Source: Nymphaea colorata
Lineage: Eukaryota > Streptophyta > Magnoliopsida > Nymphaeales > Nymphaeaceae
Length of the DNA stretch: 64,000 nucleotides
Assembly: GCF_008831285.2 (NCBI RefSeq)
Contig: NW_022204507.1
Coordinates: 620,001-684,000 of the forward strand
Reading direction: 5' to 3'
The notes below the pieces were generated by a model that was not told the DNA's origin, did not search any database, and saw only the letters and a program-made list of their open reading frames with translations. Position 1 is the stretch's first letter; each line of letters opens with the position of its first letter. The translations under genes were made by a program, and so were the position numbers. Of the stretch, positions 57,416 to 64,000 are shown one piece after another.

Positions 57416-57563
57416 GGGCAGCTCTCCCATTGTTTTAGGTATGGCTTTTTAGCCTACTTCTTGTATCTCTTTGTGTGATTAATTTAAGTTCTTCTTCACC
57501 TCTTGTTGAAAGCTTCAAGGCTGATATTACTTGAAGAGGTTGTTTCTTTGGGCCTGATTTACA

Positions 57564-57575
57564 TGGTATCAGAGC
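57564..57575 (+). promoter_or_regulatory. Primer binding site of copia E
   Basis: TGGTATCAGAGC directly after the LTR. Confidence 0.92.
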
Positions 57576-57891
57576 CTCGTCTTTGGCTCTTTGTCTTGCT
57601 GTCATTCAAGATTGAAGGTTCAGTTTTTATTCTTGCGTTGGAGCTGTGAAGCACTCCAAGTGTTCGAGATATTGCTTGCTGCAGTTTTACACAAGAAGAA
57701 GAGTGTTTTTGCTGGCTTCTTTTTGGTGATTTCTTGACGAAATCTAGCTCCCTTGGTGGTGAGCTGGTGGCTGTTGAAAGGGTGACTGGTTTCTATCATT
57801 GTTGAGTTTTTATCCTTGCCGTGGACTTCTTTTCACGTGGCTGCCATCTTCTTCATAACTTGTAAGTGGATCTACCTTGTTGATTGTGCCC

Positions 57892-60186
57892 ATGGATGAC
57901 AAAGTCTCTTCTCTTCCTTTTCCCAAACTCTCATCAACAAATTACATACAATGGGCTAGAACTATGGAACACTTTATTCGTAGTAAAAGCCTTTGGGGAC
58001 TAGTTGATGGGACAAAACTTGAACCACAACTAGTCCTTACGAAAGTTGTTGATGGAAGGGCTATGGAATTGGATGCAACCGAAAAAGAGAAGGTAATGGC
58101 TGAATACAACAAAAAATGGGAAGAATGGAGTGTTGGTCATCACAAAATCATTACTTGGATCTTGACTTGTGTTGACAATGCTACTAGCGGGCAAATCTCT
58201 AAATTAAATTCTGCCCTAGAAGCTTGGGAATATCTAAAGAAAACTCATACCATGAGAGATGTTGCTTATATGCATCATGTTCAACTCAAAATTCACAATC
58301 TTCAACAAGGGGATAGATCCATTAAAGATTATGTGGCTGAAATGGATCAATTGTATGATGAATTGAGTATTTTTGAACCACATTGGACACAAGATCTTAT
58401 TCTTAGAGAAAAGCAAATACAACGTGAGAAGTTTTACAAGTTTATCATAGGTCTTAGAGCGGAATTTAATGGTGTCAAAACCGCTTTACTTCATCGTTCT
58501 AAAACACCATCTATGAATGAGGCTATTGCGGAACTTCAAATGGAGGAAAATCGTCTTTGTCTTGATAAAGAGAAAGTCAACAATGTGCTTGCCACATCTA
58601 GGCCGGGGGCCCACTTGAGACCTTATAGACCTCCTCACTTCAATCGTACAAATGAAGGAACAAGGAGAAAAATTATTTGCTATCATTGTCAAGAAGAAGG
58701 ACATACCAAGCCAAGATGTCCAAAACTTAGAATTTTTGATAAAAGAAGCAATGTTGCGGCTCAAATTCAAGAAGAGAAGAAAGAAGCAAGTTCATTCCAA
58801 CTTGAGCAACTCATAAGTGCTCTTCAACCTTTTCTAAAAGGAGGAAGCACACCTTCGACTTTGGGAGCGACTGTGGCATCTACTTCTTCAAGTAAGTACT
58901 CTTGGATTATTGATTCGGGTGCATCTTTTCATATGACTCCTTATGAATCCCTTCTCACCGAATGCACTAAAAATGATTCTTATTCCTTTGTGAAAACGGC
59001 GGATGGTACCTCTCTTGAAATTGATTTTATTGGAAAACTTGACCTATCTTTTGGATCCAAAATTTTAAAAGTACCTCAAGTAAGACATATTCCTAAATTA
59101 AACTTAAATTTATTGTCCGTTTCTCAAATAGCCGACCTTGGTTTTGATGTAATCTTCTCACAATCCAAATGTTTGATACAGGATCGGATATCCAAGAAGA
59201 TGATTGGGGAAGGTTTTAGAACAAATAATCTCTACTACATAGACTTTTTGGACCTTTCAAGACCATCTTGCAATATCTCCAAAGAATGTGACATTCAAAC
59301 TTGGCATCAAATACTTGGACATTCCAATATAGAAAAAATGTCTCATCTTCCATCCATGGAGAATTTTTGTCAAAAGAACTTTGATTGTAATGATTGTATT
59401 AAGGCTAAAATGAAAGCCTTACCTTTTGATAATAGAAATTTTATTGCCCAAAAATCTTTTGATTTGGTGCATTCGGATGTGTGGGGACCCGCTCCTATTA
59501 TGTCAAAAGGAGGATTATTGTACTATGTGATCTTTATTGATGATTATTCTAGGCATACTTGGGTTTATTTTCTCAAGCACAAATCGGAAGTATTCACAAA
59601 CTTTAAGAATTTCTACAACATGATCTATACCCAATTTGGCTCAAATATCAAAGTCTTTAGAAGTGATTCGGGAGGAGAATTTATGTCAAATGAATTTCAA
59701 CAATTTCTAAAAGAAAAAGGCATTGTTCATCAAAGATCTTGTCCTAACACTCCACAACAAAACGGAGTGGCCGAACGTAAACATAGGCACATTATTGAAA
59801 CTACTAGAGCCCTTCTTTTATCTAAAAATGTTCCCAAAAACTTTTGGGCCGAGGCTGTTTTGACTTCAACCTATTTAATTAATAGAATGCCTACCAAACT
59901 TTTGAAACATATTTCTCCTTTTGAAAGACTTCATCATGTTAAACCTAATTACAATAGACTTAAAGTCTTTGGTTGCAAATGTTTTGTGTTAAGTGACAAA
60001 AACGATAAGCTTTCCTCCAAAGCTATTTGTTGTGTTTTTATTGGGTATTCCGAAACTCAAAAGGGTTATAGATGTTATGATATTAAAAAAGATAAAGTTT
60101 ATGTTTCTAGAAATGTGATCTTTTTAGAAAATGAAGATGGTTTCAAAGATGAACCCAAGAAACTAGAAGATTATACTTTTCTTTAG
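57892..60186 (+). CDS. Copia E gag, protease and integrase
   Basis: I chose the ATG at 57892 (MDDKVSSLPFPKLSSTNYIQ) because it starts a standard copia gag; an upstream in-frame start would need a non-ATG codon. Domains: UBN2/gag region to about residue 240; CCHC knuckle CYHCQEEGHTKPRC from residue 263; aspartic protease [11 protein letters not shown] with catalytic Asp 341; an HxxxH-type WHQILGHSN zinc part and CNDCIKAKMK; integrase catalytic Asp 529 (HSDVWGP) and Asp 592 (RSDSGGEF) with the Glu further on (EKGIVHQRS region). It ends at TAG (60184-60186) after NEDGFKDEPKKLEDYTFL, in the linker between integrase and RT. The protein gives capsid, processing and integration functions; all key residues look present. 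Confidence 0.92.
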   Translation: MDDKVSSLPFPKLSSTNYIQWARTMEHFIRSKSLWGLVDGTKLEPQLVLTKVVDGRAMELDATEKEKVMAEYNKKWEEWSVGHHKIITWILTCVDNATSGQISKLNSALEAWEYLKKTHTMRDVAYMHHVQLKIHNLQQGDRSIKDYVAEMDQLYDELSIFEPHWTQDLILREKQIQREKFYKFIIGLRAEFNGVKTALLHRSKTPSMNEAIAELQMEENRLCLDKEKVNNVLATSRPGAHLRPYRPPHFNRTNEGTRRKIICYHCQEEGHTKPRCPKLRIFDKRSNVAAQIQEEKKEASSFQLEQLISALQPFLKGGSTPSTLGATVASTSSSKYSWIIDSGASFHMTPYESLLTECTKNDSYSFVKTADGTSLEIDFIGKLDLSFGSKILKVPQVRHIPKLNLNLLSVSQIADLGFDVIFSQSKCLIQDRISKKMIGEGFRTNNLYYIDFLDLSRPSCNISKECDIQTWHQILGHSNIEKMSHLPSMENFCQKNFDCNDCIKAKMKALPFDNRNFIAQKSFDLVHSDVWGPAPIMSKGGLLYYVIFIDDYSRHTWVYFLKHKSEVFTNFKNFYNMIYTQFGSNIKVFRSDSGGEFMSNEFQQFLKEKGIVHQRSCPNTPQQNGVAERKHRHIIETTRALLLSKNVPKNFWAEAVLTSTYLINRMPTKLLKHISPFERLHHVKPNYNRLKVFGCKCFVLSDKNDKLSSKAICCVFIGYSETQKGYRCYDIKKDKVYVSRNVIFLENEDGFKDEPKKLEDYTFL

Positions 60187-61983
60187 ACTAATGATATTGA
60201 TGATGATGATGATATTGATGATGATGAACCCGATAAAGGTATAGAGGTACCAATTGAAGAAGTCAACAATGATAATTCTACTCATATCATCCCTCCAAAA
60301 GAGATCTTAGTTTATAGAAGAAGAGACCCCCAAAATCAAGAAACTAATCAATCTCTTCCTAGGAGATCCCAAAGGCACATTAGGCCTCCTCAAAGATTTG
60401 TCTCTTATGAGTCTTTTTCTCCAAAATTTCGAGCTTGTATTATGGCACATCATTCTTTTCATGAGCCATCTTCTTACCTTGAAGCTAAAGAAGATCCCAA
60501 TTGGATTGAAGCCATGAATCTTGAGCTTAAAGCTCTTGAAAGCAATGAAACTTGGGATATTGTGCCTCTACCAACGGGGAAAAAGACTATTGGTTTTAGA
60601 TGGATCTATAAAATCAAAACTAGAAGTGATGGAACCTTAGAAAGATATAAGGTCAGACTTGTTGCCAAGGGATATGCTCAAGAATATGGGATTGATTATG
60701 AAGAAACCTTTGCTCCTATTGCTCGCATGACTTCTGTTAGAACCCTTATTGCCATTGCCTCTGTTAAACATTGGACTATTTTTCAAATGGATGTTAAAAA
60801 TGCTTTCTTAAATGGTCACCTACAAGAAGAAGTTTTCATGAGTGCTCCCCCTGGTTTTGATCTACCCCAAAACAAAGTTTTACGCCTTAAGAAAGCTCTT
60901 TATGATTTAAAACAAGCTCCCAAAGCCTGGTTTGACAAGTTTAGTAGTGTCATGTTTAATCAAGGTTTTAAATCTTGCTACTCTGATACTGCCATGTTTG
61001 TAAAAACTACCTTCGTAGGTGTAATTGTTTTATTACTGTATGTTGATGATATGGTTATTACTGGGAGTGATGATGAAGGGATTATAGAGGTAAAACACTT
61101 TCTTAGCAAATGTTTTCAAATGACTGATTTGGGAAGACTAACTTATTTTCTTGGAATTGAAGTTGCTTATAGCAAACAAGGTTATCTTCTTTCTCAAATG
61201 AAGTTTGCTAGTGAATTAGTTGACAGAACAGGTATCTCAGATGACAAAGTTGTGGATACTCCAGCAGCACTGGGAGTAAAAATGAAAATTGATGATGGAG
61301 AGATATTGGAGAATTCCACTCCTTTTCGGCAAATAGTTGGCGCTTTCTCTTATCTCTCCATCACCAGACCTGACATTGCTCATGCTGTGCATGTGATAAG
61401 CCAATTTCAACAAAGACCCACCTCAGTACATATGGGAGCGGCAATGCGGATTGTCCGTTATGTGAAAAACACTATCAACAAAGGACTATTTCTGTCTTCT
61501 TCTTCTATATTAGAATTAGTTGCGTATACAGATGCTGATTGGGGTGGAGATCCCAATAATAGGCACTCCACCACTGGTTTTTGTGTGTTTTTAGGTAACT
61601 CCTTAATTTCCTGGCGATGCAAGAAACAGAATAAGGTATCGCTATCATCAACAGAAGCTGAATATCGAGCAATGGCAACTACAACAATGGAGATAGTGTG
61701 GCTCAAAAGCTTACTGAAAGATATGAGAATTCATATTACGAATCCTATCAAGCTTTGTTGCGACAACAAAAGTGCAATCTATATTGCTAGCAATCACACA
61801 TTCCATAAAAGAACAAAGCATATAGAGATGGACTGCCATTATGTTCATGAAGAGTTCCTTCAGAAAAACATAGATCTCTCCTATGTCCAATCAGAGTATC
61901 AACTTGGTGATTTCTTCACTAAAGCTCTCGCTGCTACCAGATTTAATTTTCTCCTTGGCAAACTTTCGGTTATCACACCGTAA
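60187..61983 (+). CDS. Copia E reverse transcriptase and RNase H (in frame after the amber codon)
   Basis: It continues the frame of the upstream segment without a shift. First comes an acidic Asp-rich linker (NDIDDDDDIDDDE), then the RT lead-in (EDPNWIEAMNLELKALE, first in-frame ATG at 60442), DVKNAFLNGHLQEEVFM, and the catalytic YVDDMVITG at about 61039. RNase H follows with YTDADWGGDPNNRHSTTGFC, SSTEAEYRAMA, LCCDNKSAIYIASN and HIEMDCHYV. It stops at 61981-61983, just before the purine tract. No further stop or frameshift is seen, so only the amber codon separates this from a complete 1363-residue polyprotein. Without readthrough the RT would not be made from the full message. Confidence 0.92.
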   Translation, partial: TNDIDDDDDIDDDEPDKGIEVPIEEVNNDNSTHIIPPKEILVYRRRDPQNQETNQSLPRRSQRHIRPPQRFVSYESFSPKFRACIMAHHSFHEPSSYLEAKEDPNWIEAMNLELKALESNETWDIVPLPTGKKTIGFRWIYKIKTRSDGTLERYKVRLVAKGYAQEYGIDYEETFAPIARMTSVRTLIAIASVKHWTIFQMDVKNAFLNGHLQEEVFMSAPPGFDLPQNKVLRLKKALYDLKQAPKAWFDKFSSVMFNQGFKSCYSDTAMFVKTTFVGVIVLLLYVDDMVITGSDDEGIIEVKHFLSKCFQMTDLGRLTYFLGIEVAYSKQGYLLSQMKFASELVDRTGISDDKVVDTPAALGVKMKIDDGEILENSTPFRQIVGAFSYLSITRPDIAHAVHVISQFQQRPTSVHMGAAMRIVRYVKNTINKGLFLSSSSILELVAYTDADWGGDPNNRHSTTGFCVFLGNSLISWRCKKQNKVSLSSTEAEYRAMATTTMEIVWLKSLLKDMRIHITNPIKLCCDNKSAIYIASNHTFHKRTKHIEMDCHYVHEEFLQKNIDLSYVQSEYQLGDFFTKALAATRFNFLLGKLSVITP

Positions 61984-61984
61984 G

Positions 61985-61996
61985 TTTGAGGGGGGG
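61985..61996 (+). promoter_or_regulatory. Polypurine tract of copia E
   Basis: TTTGAGGGGGGG, directly abutting the 3' LTR. Confidence 0.9.
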
Positions 61997-62469
61997 TGTT
62001 AGAATGTATGTATCCCATATGTATACATATATACATTTATATATATCACATATATTAGTCATCTAATATATGCTTTATATATATATATATATATTTATAT
62101 TTTGGGTACTTAGGACACCTATGTAATTTTCACTTTCTTTATGTATTTTTTCTTTATGTATTATTTTCTGTTTTCCCCTTTTATCCCTCTCCTTTTTCTA
62201 TTTTTCATAGAGGGAGACTAGTCCCAACGGCTAGATTTCTAGCCGTTGGGACTGCCTCCTCCTTCTTCTCTTTGGCCCTCTCCTCTATAAATAGGGCAGC
62301 TCTCCCATTGTTTTAGGTATGACTTTTTAGCCTACTTCTTGTATCTCTTTGTGTGATTAATTTAAGTTCTTCTTCACCTCTTGTTTGAGGGTTTGTGAGA
62401 TTGACTTGTTGGTGAAAGCTTCAAGGCTGATATTACTTGAAGAGGTTGTTTCTTTGGGCCTGATTTACA
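61997..62469 (+). repeat. 3' LTR of copia E
   Basis: 473 bp with the same ends, palindrome (62220-62253) and TATA (62286-62293). It has a shorter TA run and about 29 extra bases (GAGGGTTTGTGAGATTGACT region) relative to the 5' copy. Confidence 0.92.
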
Positions 62470-62806
62470 TGTAATGTATGGACCTACACTATCATTATTT
62501 GTCATAATTTAGTGAAAATCTGTCTCCCCCTGCCTTTTTCTTGATTTTATGTCTAATCCCATATCGCCAGTCAAAGAGGAAGAAAAAATGGAATTTGTAT
62601 AGTGGCTATTTTCAAGCAAAGCCGAAGGTATCCTCTATGCTCAACTCGTTAAGATGGCATTTAGTCCTGCCATTTTACACTGTGCAACTCACTCTCTCCT
62701 CCTCTCTAGATCTTTCTAGGTGTCTGTCTCTTGTGCAGGATGCAAGTCTAAGTCACAATGATGAGCACCATCTTCCTTTATCATTGGCAAACTTAGATAC
62801 AATTAT
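62470..62806. repeat. 337-bp direct duplication flanking copia E, right copy
   Basis: It starts exactly at the 3' LTR end and ends GATACAATTAT, then continues GTCTAACATC into unique DNA. It differs from the left copy at, for example, TTTTCAAGC for TTTTGAAGC and CTCGTTAAG for CTCATTAAG. Confidence 0.9.
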
Positions 62807-63387
62807 GTCTAACATCTTTGTGCCAACATTGAACATCGAACTGATCTCAATTTTCTTTACAGTAAAGAAACCCGAGGCATTAGTCGTACACCTTTTAATT
62901 AGTCAAATCCTCTTGACCAAGCAAATGGAACTCTTGTTGGCCTATGTAGCCACGAGATCGTAGCTGGATATATGGTGATGTTATATGCATTTCTTTAAGG
63001 TGCTTAATGATAGTTTCACTCCTGGTCCACTTCATCTATTTGTGGGGTCTTGAAACATCCTAGCTTCTGGTGGACTGACTGTTCATGAAAGAAAAGCCCC
63101 TCACAATTGTTGGTGTGCAACACCAACACTATTAGCTAGGGCCTGGACTCAACCTTCCATTAATTTTTTCAAACTCAAAATATAAATGTTAACTTCATGT
63201 ACATGATACCTTATCAAGATTCAAGCAAGTTGATAACATCACAAGTAAGAAATATGTACAACTGCAAAAAGATGACACATATAAATGCTATATGTTATGC
63301 TAGTGGGATCTGCACTACATTTAAGAAATTAGCTCTGAATTCAAATCTAAGTAAGCTGATTCGAATTGAATCCAAGCCATGTAAATC
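62807..63387. other. Unassigned DNA between copia E and the right-edge element
   Basis: A plus-strand frame running from the duplication to 62963 ends in non-repetitive sequence without motifs. Nothing else is recognised. Confidence 0.4.
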
Positions 63388-63628
63388 TGTTAGACTTCAC
63401 GCTAACAAGCAACTCACACGCACTAACTCTTGGTGAAAGCCCAGCCTTCACTTAGAAACAGGGAGATTTCATTCTGTTTAGGGTTTTAATCCATGCACAA
63501 CTTATACAACCAATAAGAGGGGTGGGTTAGACTCCCTAATTACCTCGCTGACCCGTGTACCGGGTCCAACTCCCTAAGACTTAGTAACCTCACTCTGACT
63601 CAACTAAAGCTCAGACAAATGTCTAACA
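63388..63628 (-). repeat. 3' LTR of right-edge gypsy element
   Basis: 241 bp bounded by a perfect 8-bp inverted repeat TGTTAGAC / GTCTAACA. The partner is outside the window. Confidence 0.75.
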
Positions 63629-63658
63629 AGTATCCCCCCTTATAGTAACATATAGCCC

Positions 63659-64000
63659 TCAAGGTGTGAATTTAGGGAAACCGTGCTGAACATCTTCTGC
63701 AAGCTCCCAGATAGCTGGTAAGTCCTCATGATTGGTCCATTCAATGAGCCATTTAGTAACTATGCTGATATCCTTTGTTACCTTGCGTGTGCCCAACCTG
63801 TGATAAGGGAACAAGGCTCGGGTGTCTTGCAAAACTGGTGCCAAACTTATCTCTTCAACTGTGGGGATTTGGTAGCATGCTTTGAGCTTTGACACATGAA
63901 AAATAGGGTGGATCTGGCTGCTTGTTGGCAGCTGTAGTTCACAAGCCGAACTTCCCACTTTCCTTGTAATAAGGTAAGGGCCTACAAAACAAGATGCCAA
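63659..64000 (-). CDS. Ty3/gypsy integrase C-terminus with GPY/F module and chromodomain-like tail (partial)
   Basis: It enters at the right edge already open. It reads FVGPYLITRKVGSSACELQL, then SQIHPIFHVSKLKACY, the GPY/F module typical of Ty3/gypsy integrases. Next comes VTKWLIEWTNHEDLPAIWEL, resembling the chromodomain tail (LVKW.GLP.EEATWE) of chromoviruses that helps target insertion to chromatin. It ends TPQHGFPKF-like at the stop (63659), just before the purine tract. No break is seen in the visible part. Confidence 0.85.
   Translation of the reverse strand: MASCFVGPYLITRKVGSSACELQLPTSSQIHPIFHVSKLKACYQIPTVEEISLAPVLQDTRALFPYHRLGTRKVTKDISIVTKWLIEWTNHEDLPAIWELAEDVQHGFPKFTP

Larger units (their letters stand above)
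57094..57563 (+). repeat. 5' LTR of copia E
   Basis: 470 bp, TGTTAGAATG to GATTTACA. It contains a long TA microsatellite (about 57173-57213), the MSA palindrome (57342-57375) and a TATA box (57408-57415). Confidence 0.92.
57094..62469 (+). mobile_element. Copia element E, nearly intact
   Basis: A 5.4-kb element with LTRs of 470 and 473 bp, an abutting tRNA-Met primer site, one long gag-pol frame interrupted by a single TAG, and a seven-G purine tract before the 3' LTR. LTR differences are few: a TA-run length change, a 29-bp insertion near 62385-62413 and scattered bases, so insertion is fairly recent. The flanks are not a 5-bp duplication but a 337-bp one. It is the best-preserved mobile element in the window. 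Confidence 0.93.
63388..64000 (-). mobile_element. 3' end of a Ty3/gypsy chromovirus-like element, cut by the right edge
   Basis: A 241-bp LTR, a purine tract (AAGGGGGGAT, about 63632-63641) and the last 113 codons of pol, in minus orientation. The 5' portion lies beyond the window. Confidence 0.85.

Overview
The window is nuclear DNA from a seed plant, most likely an angiosperm. It has GT-AG introns, plant LTR retrotransposons primed by initiator tRNA-Met, a pentatricopeptide (PPR) gene fragment, a PIF/Harbinger relic, telo-box motifs and plant-type microsatellites. By my boundaries roughly 60% of it is mobile DNA. The species cannot be named from this sequence.

The one clear host gene is on the minus strand. 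It is the 5' part of a very large SEN1/senataxin-like helicase gene, from the start codon at 32313 to the left edge. I assembled 13 exons (2047-32313) with GT-AG introns, matching phases and no stop across 834 codons. They encode the SEN1 N-terminal helical-repeat region; the helicase motor must lie left of the window. The introns are bloated by insertions: copia A (3097-8157), a truncated copia C joined to pararetrovirus-like DNA (12903-about 18500), two small terminal-inverted-repeat (TIR) elements with 8-bp target duplications (19173-19828, 20193-20500), a deleted copia D (22562-24399) and a GATACG-rich TIR element (28283-29080).

Upstream of the gene, only 309 bp separate the start codon from a non-autonomous LTR element (32623-about 41275). 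Its short internal region encodes a forkhead-associated (FHA)-like domain instead of gag-pol. Next come copia B (42124-47078, same family as A), a 3.1-kb solo LTR with a perfect 5-bp target duplication (48583-51668), and low-information DNA. A PPR fragment (54450-54542) and a PIF/Harbinger relic with transposase and Myb/SANT pieces (54653-56416) follow.

The right part holds a nearly complete copia element E (57094-62469) with one in-frame amber codon. It is flanked by a 337-bp direct duplication of host DNA instead of a 5-bp target duplication, and its LTRs carry a perfect palindrome made of two inverted M-phase (MSA) promoter motifs just upstream of a TATA box. Both window edges cut into minus-strand Ty3/gypsy-type elements.

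Most notable points: the FHA-coding LTR element beside the helicase promoter, the 337-bp duplication, the paired MSA motifs, and sense-oriented copia elements inside introns of an otherwise intact gene. Family assignments come from motif reading and memory; no searches were run.
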